Below are positions 7,622-15,980 of a stretch of DNA of 64,000 nucleotides, piece by piece; position 1 is the first letter of the stretch; every line of letters starts with the position of its first letter. The position numbers and the translations under genes were made by a program. The notes beneath the pieces were generated by a model that saw only the letters and a list, made by a program, of their open reading frames with translations, did not search any database and was not told the DNA's origin. The DNA comes from CAXBCP01 sp963977005 (GTDB lineage: Bacteria; Pseudomonadota; Alphaproteobacteria; MPNO01; UBA830), in contig CAXBMQ010000024.1 in NCBI GenBank assembly GCA_963977005.1, forward strand, positions 1-64,000. The letters are read 5' to 3'.

Positions 7622-9682
7622 ATGTCGATGTCTTGTCTTCTCCGCCGGTTGAATCGGGGCCGCGCCGCGTCCGTCACGAGGCCCCCGTTCGGACGCGGAG
7701 CCCTACGCTCTCTGCCGCTTTCGGTGGCTCTGACGGTTGTGTTCTGCGCGCTTTCGGCAGGCGCACAACAGGCAGAAAGCGACCTGACGCGGCTGTCGCT
7801 CGAACAGCTCATGGATATCAAGATCACGTCTGTCGCGAAGAAACCGCAACGGGTGTCGCAATCGGCGGCAGCGGTCCACGTGATTACCAGCGAGGATATC
7901 CGGCGATCGGGCGCGACCAGTATCCCCGAACTCCTGCGCAACGTGCCCGGCCTGAACGTCGGGAAGATCGACGCCAACAAATGGGCTATTTCGGCGCGCG
8001 GCTTCAACGGCCTCTTTTCGAACAAGCTGCTCGTTCTGATGGATGGCAGAAGCGTCTATACGCCCTTGTTCTCCGGCGTTTTCTGGGACGTCCAGGATAC
8101 GTTTCTCGACGACATCGAACGGATCGAGGTCGTGCGCGGCCCCGGCGGCAGCCTGTGGGGGGCGAACGCGGTCAATGGCGTGATCAATATCATCACCAAA
8201 AACACCGAAGAGACGACGGGTACGCTGGTCAGAGGCATTCACGGCACCGAAGAGAAAGTGAATATCGCCGGCCGCTTCGGACAGGCAATCGACGACCGGT
8301 CGAACCTCCGCCTGTTCGCCAAGAACTTCCGGCGGGACGGCGGCGTGCTCGCCAATGGCAACGACGCCGACGACGACTGGAGCATGCAGCGCGGCGGATT
8401 CCGCTATGACAGAAAGCCGGCTTCCGGCGGCAGCTTCATGCTGCAGGGCGAGGTGTATTTCGGCCAGAACGGACAGCTCGTTGCACTGCCCACGCTGACG
8501 GCACCGTTTGCCGAAGTGACCAGCGACGACACCAAGGTGGAAGGACAGTTTTTGCTGGGCCGCTGGCAGAATGCCTCGGATTTCACCCTGCAGGCCTATT
8601 TCGACCGGGCAATCCGCGACGACATCCATGTCGGCTCGGGCACGCGCACATTCGATGTGGACCTGCAGAAACGGTACAACTCATTGCGGTCCCACGACAT
8701 AATCGTCGGCGGCGGATACCGCTTTACCACCGATTTCACCATCGGAACCAACCAGGTCTGGTTCGATCCGAAGGACGACGATTACCACCTGTTGAGCGCT
8801 TTCGTGAACGACGAGATTTCACTTAGCGACACGCTCAAGCTTGTTCTCGGCACGAAGGTGGAATTCAACAGTTTTACCGGTTTCGAGATACAGCCCTCGG
8901 TACGGTCCTTGTGGAACGTCACACCGGCCCACACGCTCTGGGCCGCTGTGTCCAGGGCGGTTCGAACACCGTCCCGGGCAGCGGACGCTGCCACCATCAA
9001 CAATTCAGTGCGTCCGGGCACACCGCCCGTGCAGGCGCGGATACTCGGAAACGACGACGTCAAATCGGAGGAGCTGACGGCCTTCGAACTCGGGTTCAAG
9101 TCCCGCCCGCTGCCCAGCCTGTCGGTCGACGTCGCGGCTTTCTACAACGTCTACGACCGCCTCGTGACGACCGAACCCGGCACCGCTTTTCTCGAAAACA
9201 CGCCGGCGCCTGCACATCTCGTTCAACCGCTGCTATTCGCGAACAACATGTCTGGCGAGGCGTACGGATTGGAGCTTAGTGCAGACTGGCGCGCGCGTGA
9301 CTGGTTCAGGGTGCGCGGCAGTTACACACTTTTCGAGCTCGAACTTCACCGTAAAGCGGGAACCGGTACGGCCTCGAACGAGGCGGCGGAAAAACGCGAT
9401 CCGCGTCACCAGCTGTCGTTGACGGCAGAGCTGGATCTGGGATCCGATGTGGAGCTTGACGCGACATTCCGCGCGGTCGACCGGCTCAGCGAACGGAACA
9501 TTCGCGGTTATATGACCGCCGATGTCCGTCTTGCCTGGAAGCCCCTGGACAATGTGGAACTGTCGCTGGTCGGAAGAAACCTGCTGCAGAGCCAGCAGGC
9601 GGAAGCCCGGCCGGAATTTCTCTCGACACAGATTACGGAGGTGGAACGCAGCTTCTACGGCAGCCTGAAAATCGAATTCTAG
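7622..9682 (+). CDS. TonB-dependent outer-membrane receptor
   Basis: An approximately 686-residue outer-membrane beta-barrel that takes up or senses a ligand using TonB energy. After the signal peptide (ending near AGAQQ) comes LSLEQLMDIKITSVAKK, typical of receptors paired with YfiR-like proteins. The plug domain follows, with SAAAVHVITSEDI, VPGLNV and the RIEVVRGPGG-LWGANAVNGVINI block. The rest is a beta-barrel ending in an aromatic-rich last strand that finishes with Phe (KIEF). I start at the ATG at 7622 because the signal peptide follows; upstream codons in frame lack a Shine-Dalgarno. A YfiR protein and a hybrid kinase follow in the same direction, suggesting a ligand-sensing unit rather than plain nutrient uptake. 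Confidence 0.88.
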   Translation: MSMSCLLRRLNRGRAASVTRPPFGRGALRSLPLSVALTVVFCALSAGAQQAESDLTRLSLEQLMDIKITSVAKKPQRVSQSAAAVHVITSEDIRRSGATSIPELLRNVPGLNVGKIDANKWAISARGFNGLFSNKLLVLMDGRSVYTPLFSGVFWDVQDTFLDDIERIEVVRGPGGSLWGANAVNGVINIITKNTEETTGTLVRGIHGTEEKVNIAGRFGQAIDDRSNLRLFAKNFRRDGGVLANGNDADDDWSMQRGGFRYDRKPASGGSFMLQGEVYFGQNGQLVALPTLTAPFAEVTSDDTKVEGQFLLGRWQNASDFTLQAYFDRAIRDDIHVGSGTRTFDVDLQKRYNSLRSHDIIVGGGYRFTTDFTIGTNQVWFDPKDDDYHLLSAFVNDEISLSDTLKLVLGTKVEFNSFTGFEIQPSVRSLWNVTPAHTLWAAVSRAVRTPSRAADAATINNSVRPGTPPVQARILGNDDVKSEELTAFELGFKSRPLPSLSVDVAAFYNVYDRLVTTEPGTAFLENTPAPAHLVQPLLFANNMSGEAYGLELSADWRARDWFRVRGSYTLFELELHRKAGTGTASNEAAEKRDPRHQLSLTAELDLGSDVELDATFRAVDRLSERNIRGYMTADVRLAWKPLDNVELSLVGRNLLQSQQAEARPEFLSTQITEVERSFYGSLKIEF

Positions 9683-9730
9683 GCCGGCTTTCAGGACATT
9701 TCATTATCCCCGCAATATGACCGATCGGCA

Positions 9731-10297
9731 TTGAACTCTTTGGCAAAATTCCGTCACTTCCTTCGTTTCCTGGCTGCAATCGCGCTTGTCGCGACGCTTC
9801 TGCAGACCCCGGGCCATGCCATAACGGTATCGGACGAAGATCGTGTCAAAGCGGCTTTCGTGTTCAACTTCATCAAGTTTGTCGAATGGCCCGAGACGTC
9901 TTTCAAAAACCCGGCCGCGTCCCTGAATGTGTGCGTTTGGGGAAGCGAGGCCGATGCAGATTCAATGGTCGGGCTGCAACGAAAAACCGCCAAGCAGAGG
10001 GAACTCAAAGTCGTCGCGGTCAACGCAGCCGAGGAACTGGCGGCGTGTCATGTTCTGTTTCTGACCCGGAACAGCCGCAGCAGCTACAGGACCGTACTCC
10101 GGTCGATTGCAGATAAAAGCGTCCTGACGGTCAGCGATATCGCCGGTTTTGCGCAGAGCGGCGGCCTGATCGGCCTGTTCAAATCCGACAATCAGATGCG
10201 CTTTGCCATCAATGTCGAGGCAACGCAGAGATCCGGGCTGCGGATGAGTGCCCAGCTCCTGAAATTCGGCAAAATCGTCTCGGGCGGGGGCCACTGA
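9731..10297 (+). CDS. YfiR-like (DUF4154) periplasmic protein
   Basis: A 188-residue exported protein. A signal peptide (residues 1-30) is followed by VKAAFVFNFIKFVEWPE, the hallmark opening of the YfiR/DUF4154 family. Further family blocks are LNVCVWG, ACHVLFLTRNSR, LTVSDIAGFAQSGG and the C-terminal SAQLLKFGKIV. In Pseudomonas, YfiR is a periplasmic inhibitor of a membrane-bound diguanylate cyclase. Here the adjacent partner is a hybrid histidine kinase, so YfiR probably relays an envelope signal to that kinase. The start is a TTG at 9731 with no clear Shine-Dalgarno, so the exact N-terminus is uncertain. The stop lies 2 bp before the kinase start. Confidence 0.85.
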   Translation: MNSLAKFRHFLRFLAAIALVATLLQTPGHAITVSDEDRVKAAFVFNFIKFVEWPETSFKNPAASLNVCVWGSEADADSMVGLQRKTAKQRELKVVAVNAAEELAACHVLFLTRNSRSSYRTVLRSIADKSVLTVSDIAGFAQSGGLIGLFKSDNQMRFAINVEATQRSGLRMSAQLLKFGKIVSGGGH

Positions 10298-10299
10298 TC

Positions 10300-13119
10300 A
10301 TGGGTTTTCCTGCCGCGCTCCGGAACCTGTCGATCAAGCGCAAGCTGTTTGCTCTCTCGGTCTCTATTTCCGCTCTCGGACTCCTGTTGTCGGCGATCGC
10401 GTTCACGGTTCTGGACTATACAAACCTGAAAAAGCGCATCGTAGCGGATCATCAGAAACTGATTTCCATCGTCGCCAGCAACGTTGTCGCCCCGCTTGCC
10501 TTCGCTGACCGAAACGCCGCCCAAGCGGTGTTGAACGGACTTTCCAGCGCCGAATCCATCGACGCCGCCTACATCCACGACAGGCACGGCAACCTGTTCT
10601 TGCAGAAAAAAATGGCCAAGGTCGCCGGGCAGCACCGCCCGTTCGATAGACAAACGGACAGTCGGGACCGGGCCGGCCACCGGTTTGAACACGGCGGCCT
10701 GACAATCTGGACCGCGGTTGAGCTTGATGGCGAAACCCTGGGGCACGTGCACCTGTCGGTAAATCTGAATGACCTGAACCGGTATCTGAGAGACCGTTTT
10801 ATTATCGGTGCCGGACTTACATTTCTGCTGACGATTGTGTCGGCACTCCTGGCGGCCTCGATGGCCGGCCTGATTTCGAACCCGATCCGGGAACTCACCC
10901 GTCGGATGGGCCGGGTCAGTGAAAACCAGGACTATTCGATCAGAATGCCCGCAAGTGCCGGTGATGAGGTCGGCCGGCTTGTAACGGGATTCAATTCAAT
11001 GCTCGACACGATCGAGGAGAGGGATTCCGAGCTCGACACCTACCGCCACGATCTCGAACAACTTGTCGCCGATCGAACCGCAGAACTCGAAATCCGCAAC
11101 CGCGAACTGCTTGCGGCGAAGGATTCCGCCGAACGCGCCAGCGCTGCAAAATCCGAATTTCTCGCGAATATGAGCCATGAAATCCGTACGCCGATGAATG
11201 GCGTGATGGGCATGGCCGACCTGCTGGGGGACACGGACCTGAACGACCGCCAGGAACGATTCGTCCGCAACATCCGCAATAGCGGCGAGAATCTTCTGAA
11301 CGTGATCAACGATATTCTCGACTTCTCCAAGATCGAAGCCGGAAAATTCGAACTGTCGCTGTCGGACGCCAATATCCGTGACGTTATCGAAGAGCAGATG
11401 GACCTTCTCGTCCCGGCAGCCCATAAAAAGGGGCTGGAATGCACCGTGTTCGTATCGGACGACTTGCCGGATGTCCTGCGGGGCGACTTCGGCCGGATAC
11501 GCCAGATACTCACCAACCTCGTCGGCAACGCGATCAAATTTACCGAACGGGGCGAAGTCACGGTACGGGTCACCGTCGTGGAGACGGCGCGCGACCAGGT
11601 GAAACTACGCCTCGAGGTCGCGGATACCGGTATCGGTATCGCCGCGGCGGACCAGGCCCGCCTGTTCGGGTCATTTGAGCAGGTCGACAGCTCCGCATCG
11701 CGGCAGTTCGGGGGGACGGGTCTCGGTTTGTCGATTGCCCGTCATCTTGCCACCCTGATGAACGGGGACATCGGCGTTACCAGTGCGCCCGGCAAGGGCT
11801 CCACATTCCGCGCCGACATCGTGCTTGAAACAGCTTCGCCGCCGACTTCCGCCGCCTTTGACCGGCAAGACACAGGGGCTTTTCCGATCGTGCCGGGACT
11901 GCGCGTTCTCGTCGTCGACCCCCATGAGACGAGCCGCAATGTTATGCGACGGTACCTGGAGGACCGGCAAATCGACTGCCTGTGTGTCGGCGATGGCGGT
12001 GCCGCACTCGCCGAACTCGAAACATCCGATGCTGAGGCAGAGGCTTTCGACCTGGTAATCGCCGACATTGCAACACCCGGCACAAACGGGATGCCCCTCG
12101 TTCGCCAGATCAGATCGGGTGACCGAAACCGGGATATCCCGATCATTCTGTTATCGACCGACAACCTCGCCCCCGAAAGCGCCGATCCCTTGCAACAGGT
12201 CGAAGCATATCTTGCAAAGCCCGTCCATCGGTCCGAACTGTATGCGCGACTCACAGAAGTTTTATCTCCGGCTACCGCAATTCCGGCTGCCGAACCGGCA
12301 CCTTCAAAGCCTGCACGGGCAAGCATGAAATTCAACGCCCATGTCCTGCTTGCGGAAGACAACGAGGTGAACCAGATCGTCGCAATGGAGCAACTCCTGG
12401 CATTCGGCTGCCAGGTGGACGTCGCCCGGAACGGTCGGGAAGCGATCGACGCTTTCATGGAGCGCGACTACGACCTCGTTCTGATGGATTGCCAGATGCC
12501 GGAAATGGACGGCTTTCAGGCGGTCTCGCTCATCCGGGAGCATGAGGCGGCAACGCAGGCGCACACGCCCGTTATCGCTCTGACCGCCCATGCATCGCCG
12601 GAAGACCGGGCGAAATGTCTGGATGCCGGGATGGATGAGCATCTGTCGAAACCGTTCAAACGCGAACAGCTTTTCGCCGTTCTCGAAACCTTTCTTTCCA
12701 AAGAACGTCTTGCAGGTCGGCGGGACCGGGAGGAGACGCGGGAAGCGCGGCCTCCGGCGGAGGCCGTCGACGCCGGACAATTCATAGACCCGTCTGTCGC
12801 CGATCCGCTGCGCAATGGCAATCCCGACCTCTGGAACCGGCTGATTGCCGCCTATCTTGCCTCAGCGGCCGAGAAACGCGCGGAGCTGGTTCAGGGGTTT
12901 TCGGACGACAATACCGACACTATCCGCCTCGCCGCCCATACCCTGAAGGCATCGAGCGCCAACATGGGCGCCATGCGGTTGTCGGAAAAATTCCGCCGAC
13001 TGGAGATCGCTGCCCGCGACGGCGATCCCGATGCGATGAAAGCGCTTTTCAGCAATGCCGATGCCGAACTGACAAACGTGCTTGCCGCGCTATCCCGCGA
13101 GCAGACAACAACCGGCTGA
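10300..13119 (+). CDS. Hybrid sensor histidine kinase with two receiver domains and Hpt
   Basis: A 939-residue membrane phosphorelay protein. Domains in order: TM helix about 15-38; periplasmic sensor 40-165; second TM 168-190; HAMP 190-243; coiled coil; HisKA with phospho-His293 (MSHEIRTPMNG); HATPase with the N box near 406-413 and G boxes ADTGIGI and GGTGLGLSIA; receiver 1 about 534-655, with likely Asp589; receiver 2 about 680-800, with acidic pair LAEDN and phospho-Asp730 (VLMDCQMPEMDG); Hpt 825-939 with His880 (AAHTLKASSANMG). Receiver 1 has DPHET in place of the usual acidic pair and may be degenerate. It follows the YfiR gene after 2 bp. No output regulator is adjacent, so the Hpt probably passes phosphate to a protein encoded elsewhere. 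Confidence 0.93.
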   Translation: MGFPAALRNLSIKRKLFALSVSISALGLLLSAIAFTVLDYTNLKKRIVADHQKLISIVASNVVAPLAFADRNAAQAVLNGLSSAESIDAAYIHDRHGNLFLQKKMAKVAGQHRPFDRQTDSRDRAGHRFEHGGLTIWTAVELDGETLGHVHLSVNLNDLNRYLRDRFIIGAGLTFLLTIVSALLAASMAGLISNPIRELTRRMGRVSENQDYSIRMPASAGDEVGRLVTGFNSMLDTIEERDSELDTYRHDLEQLVADRTAELEIRNRELLAAKDSAERASAAKSEFLANMSHEIRTPMNGVMGMADLLGDTDLNDRQERFVRNIRNSGENLLNVINDILDFSKIEAGKFELSLSDANIRDVIEEQMDLLVPAAHKKGLECTVFVSDDLPDVLRGDFGRIRQILTNLVGNAIKFTERGEVTVRVTVVETARDQVKLRLEVADTGIGIAAADQARLFGSFEQVDSSASRQFGGTGLGLSIARHLATLMNGDIGVTSAPGKGSTFRADIVLETASPPTSAAFDRQDTGAFPIVPGLRVLVVDPHETSRNVMRRYLEDRQIDCLCVGDGGAALAELETSDAEAEAFDLVIADIATPGTNGMPLVRQIRSGDRNRDIPIILLSTDNLAPESADPLQQVEAYLAKPVHRSELYARLTEVLSPATAIPAAEPAPSKPARASMKFNAHVLLAEDNEVNQIVAMEQLLAFGCQVDVARNGREAIDAFMERDYDLVLMDCQMPEMDGFQAVSLIREHEAATQAHTPVIALTAHASPEDRAKCLDAGMDEHLSKPFKREQLFAVLETFLSKERLAGRRDREETREARPPAEAVDAGQFIDPSVADPLRNGNPDLWNRLIAAYLASAAEKRAELVQGFSDDNTDTIRLAAHTLKASSANMGAMRLSEKFRRLEIAARDGDPDAMKALFSNADAELTNVLAALSREQTTTG

Positions 13120-13123
13120 CAGC

Positions 13124-14515
13124 CTACGCCCCGGTCGCTCCTGCAATCTCGCGCCCGGCAATCCGTCCGATACCGAAAGCCTTGATCAATCCGCCGACAT
13201 AGCCCGCCCGGGGACCGCCTTCGAGCCCGCCGACAACGGAACCGGCAGCATACAGGCCGGGAATCGGGGATCCGGCCGTATCCAGCACCCGCGCCCGCCC
13301 GTCGACGGCGACACCCCCCGACGTCACGGTAAGCCCGGCGCAGAGCGGGATCGCATAATACGGCGGCTTTTCAACCATGTGCGCGGGGTAGGTCAGCGTC
13401 GTGCGGGCCGGGCTGAGCGCCGGCGCACTACCGGCACGCACCAAGCCGTTGAATGCCTCGACGGTCGCAGCCAGGCCGGTCGCGTCGAGCCCGGCCATTG
13501 CCGACAGTTCGTCGAGCGTGTCGGCCTGAAACACCGTGCCGCCGTTTTCGACCAGGGACGGGTTGGGCGGCACGATATCGTTTTCTCGCGCATCTTCCCA
13601 GACCGACGAATCGAAAATAGCGGTCGCCGACAATGGATCGGCCAGCCCGGCAATCGCATTGGTAACGTAAATTCCCCCGAGTCCTTCATCGCAAAACCGG
13701 TTGCCGTCGGGCGTGACGACCAGGCCCTTGGCGCAGATGACATCGAGTTGCGGATACGGCCAGAGGCTCTCGTTTGTCAGCGCATCGCGGCTGAGCACGT
13801 GGCCGTAGAACTTGTCGAGCCCGACGAGCGCCGCGCCGATCTCCGCCGCCATCCGCAGGCCGTCGCCCCTGCCCGTCTCCGTGTTGCGCTGCCGGACCTT
13901 GGCCGGATCCGACGTGATGTGCCTGCCAATCAATTCACGGTCCGCCTGAAATCCGCCATCGGCGATGACCACCGCTTTTGCCGCGATCCGCTCGCCGTCC
14001 TCGAGTTCCAGACCCGCCACGATGCCCGCCTCCATCAGGATGCGCGATGCACGGGCACCCCGGCGCAGTTCGCCCCGGCGCTCGGTGAGTTTCGCCCCCA
14101 GCGCCTGCAGGAAAAGATGAGGGCCGCTGTTTTCCCAGTCGAGCCCCGCGCGCATGGCGCGGCCCGGCGCCATCATCGGCATGCCCCAGGACCGGCGCGG
14201 ATGCTGCAGAAATTCGCTGCCCTCCTTACGCATCCAGTCGATGGTCTCCTGCGCATTGTCGGCAACCGCCCGTGCAAGGTCTTCGCGCGCCGTGCCGTCG
14301 GTCGCGTCGATTATCGCCTTGTACAGGGCCTCCGCCGGCTCTTCGGGACCGTGAAACGCCACGTGGAGCGCGCCGGTAGCGACACGGGAATTGCACATAT
14401 AAAAATCGTCGGTGCCGGCCTCGAGGACAACCGGCCGCGCGCCGCCCAGGGCCGCATGATTGGCGGCCGTCAGACCGGCAAACCCGCCGCCGATTATCGC
14501 TACATCGAATGTCAT
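13124..14515 (-). CDS. FAD-dependent oxidoreductase (fumarate reductase/tricarballylate dehydrogenase-like)
   Basis: A 463-residue flavoprotein of the succinate dehydrogenase/fumarate reductase flavoprotein superfamily. The FAD-binding Rossmann motif is at the N-terminus (VAIIGGGFAGLTAAN), with the family motif VVIADGGFQ near residue 183 and the C-terminal GLYAAGSVVGGLEGG block that closes over FAD. The overall length matches soluble TcuA-like or 3-ketosteroid-dehydrogenase-like members without a cytochrome subunit nearby. GGAAG precedes the ATG. Its 3' end is only 4 bp from the end of the hybrid kinase gene on the other strand, leaving no room for a separate terminator. The substrate is unknown. 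Confidence 0.85.
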   Translation of the reverse strand: MTFDVAIIGGGFAGLTAANHAALGGARPVVLEAGTDDFYMCNSRVATGALHVAFHGPEEPAEALYKAIIDATDGTAREDLARAVADNAQETIDWMRKEGSEFLQHPRRSWGMPMMAPGRAMRAGLDWENSGPHLFLQALGAKLTERRGELRRGARASRILMEAGIVAGLELEDGERIAAKAVVIADGGFQADRELIGRHITSDPAKVRQRNTETGRGDGLRMAAEIGAALVGLDKFYGHVLSRDALTNESLWPYPQLDVICAKGLVVTPDGNRFCDEGLGGIYVTNAIAGLADPLSATAIFDSSVWEDARENDIVPPNPSLVENGGTVFQADTLDELSAMAGLDATGLAATVEAFNGLVRAGSAPALSPARTTLTYPAHMVEKPPYYAIPLCAGLTVTSGGVAVDGRARVLDTAGSPIPGLYAAGSVVGGLEGGPRAGYVGGLIKAFGIGRIAGREIAGATGA

Positions 14516-14775
14516 CTTCCAGTGTCCCCGCTGCGTGCTTTCTGTTCGGGTTCAATCTAGTACAGCGGGCAGGAACAAGGCGATACCCGCAAAGAAAAGC
14601 TCGCGAAGAACCTTATTGCGGCGGCCCTCTCGGAATATTCTGGCATATCCTGTATGTCTATTTCGGCAGAGTGTTTTCGCGTCGGGCCGGGATCGCAATA
14701 TGCTCCCGCCGGACCGGAACCCTGAAAAATTGGCGCAGGAATAGATCAAATCAAAACATCCGAGGGAACGGAACA

Positions 14776-15174
14776 ATGATCAGGACCAGAGGTCTCGCAC
14801 ATTTCACCCTGCCGGTGACCGACACCGTCCGCAGCATGGCGTTCTATACCGGGATTCTGGGTATGAAGGCGATACAGGTAAATCATGACCGCGGCATGGT
14901 GTTTCTCGACTGCGGCGGCGATTGCCTGATCCTCGCCAAATCGGAAGCACGGGTGAACCCGGATGATCACGACGTGCATCATGCCTTCGTCGTCGATGCG
15001 GACGACTACGAGAGTGCCAAGGAGGATCTGGCGGCAAACGGCGTAGATGTCTTCTTCGAAGAAGACCGCCAGGGCGGCGCCGTCAACGGGCCAAGGGCCT
15101 ATTTCCACGATCCCGACGGCAACGTGCTCGAGATCATCAATCTGACCAGTTACAAAGGCGATCGGGACGCCTGA
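14776..15174 (+). CDS. VOC (glyoxalase/dioxygenase) family protein
   Basis: A 132-residue single-module vicinal-oxygen-chelate protein. It begins with RGLAHFTLPVTD, with a candidate metal-ligand His in the first beta strand. It continues with SMAFYTGILGMK and ends with YFHDPDGNVLEIINL, which supplies the C-terminal Glu ligand. Members are glyoxalases, extradiol dioxygenases, epimerases or resistance proteins; the short length and general motifs do not tell which. The upstream frame to 14509 is not protein-like, and GAGGGAACGG precedes the ATG at 14776, so the short form is chosen. Confidence 0.88.
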   Translation: MIRTRGLAHFTLPVTDTVRSMAFYTGILGMKAIQVNHDRGMVFLDCGGDCLILAKSEARVNPDDHDVHHAFVVDADDYESAKEDLAANGVDVFFEEDRQGGAVNGPRAYFHDPDGNVLEIINLTSYKGDRDA

Positions 15175-15188
15175 AAATCGGCGTTTTT
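15167..15188 (+). terminator. Short terminator overlapping the VOC gene stop codon
   Basis: ACGCC (15167-15171) pairs with GGCGT (15180-15184), followed by TTTT. The VOC stop codon lies in the loop. The stem is only 5 bp, so efficiency may be low. Confidence 0.5.
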
Positions 15189-15464
15189 CCGACCCGTTTC
15201 GGGCGAAACTGCACACAGGGCTGGGGGTATCTCTTCAATCCACAGGCAGGGCCTTGGCGATTCGGCTCTATTGCGGTGCAATAACAACGGCTTATGAAAG
15301 CTTATCCCCAAGGGGCGCTTTCCACAGGAAAATTGCACAAAACCGCAGATTCCGGTTGCTCTCGGAGCTTACCCATATATAGTAGTCACTGCTTTGTAAC
15401 ATACTGCATGTAGCGCATGCGGTACGGGTTGGCACAAGAGTACAGCTATGAGGAGGGGGAAGTG
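15189..15464 (+). promoter_or_regulatory. gcrA upstream region with inverted repeat and GANTC sites
   Basis: No gene is seen here. A perfect 6-3-6 inverted repeat (TATTGC GGT GCAATA) sits at 15269-15283. GANTC sites, the CcrM methylation target, lie at 15259-15263 and 15348-15352. Two more lie just inside the gcrA coding region (15473-15477, 15484-15488). GcrA acts at methylated GANTC promoters in Caulobacter, so this arrangement could mark autoregulation. That is inference. The gcrA Shine-Dalgarno GAGGAGGGG ends a few bases before 15465. Confidence 0.4.
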
Positions 15465-15842
15465 ATGCAGTGGAGTCCCGAAAGAGTCGAGACACTCACG
15501 CGTCTTTGGGCGGAAGGTCTGTCTGCACGGCAGATTGCGGAAAAGCTGGGTGGCGGGGTCACGCGGAATGCCGTGATCGGCAAGGCACACCGGTTGAATT
15601 TGCAGCGCGGCACCGAGATACCGAAGAAGGAACCGGAGCCGGAACCCGTCGTCTTCGAAGAACCTGTCTTTCACCATCCGTCGGCCGACGTCGAACCGTG
15701 GATGTGTCGCTGGCCCAGCGATGAGGCCGGCAAGTACGGCCTTCATATCTGCGGCAAGACAGCCCAGCCGGGGCGGCATTACTGCGCCGAGCACTGTACG
15801 GCGCATTACCTGCTGCGACGCCGCGCGACGGTCGCCGCATAG
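15465..15842 (+). CDS. gcrA: GcrA cell-cycle regulator
   Basis: A 125-residue DNA-binding regulator specific to alphaproteobacteria. GcrA binds sigma-70 RNA polymerase and activates genes whose promoters carry CcrM-methylated GANTC. The N-terminal helix-turn-helix reads WSPERVETLTRLWAEGLSA, then GVTRNAVIGKAHRL, very close to Caulobacter GcrA. The C-terminal sigma-interacting part carries the conserved CRWPSDE and CGKTAQPGRHYCAEHC block, with a Cys/His pattern. The linker is Pro/Glu-rich. The start at 15465 is set by the GAGGAGGGG Shine-Dalgarno and by homology. This gene is the best taxonomic marker in the window. Confidence 0.95.
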   Translation: MQWSPERVETLTRLWAEGLSARQIAEKLGGGVTRNAVIGKAHRLNLQRGTEIPKKEPEPEPVVFEEPVFHHPSADVEPWMCRWPSDEAGKYGLHICGKTAQPGRHYCAEHCTAHYLLRRRATVAA

Positions 15843-15873
15843 GCGCGATTGGCACACGACATTATCGACGCAT

Positions 15874-15902
15874 GAGGCGCCTTTCGGGGCGCCTCTTTCG
15901 TT
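15874..15902 (+). terminator. gcrA: Rho-independent terminator after gcrA
   Basis: A perfect 8-bp stem pairs GAGGCGCC (15874-15881) with GGCGCCTC (15888-15895) around a 6-nt loop. It is followed by TTTCGTTTT. It lies 31 bp after the gcrA stop. Confidence 0.82.
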
Positions 15903-15980
15903 TTGCCAATCTGCGCCGCCCGATATTCATCACTTGATGGCGGCAGCGCCCCGCGCAAAGATACGAAGACACCGTATCGG

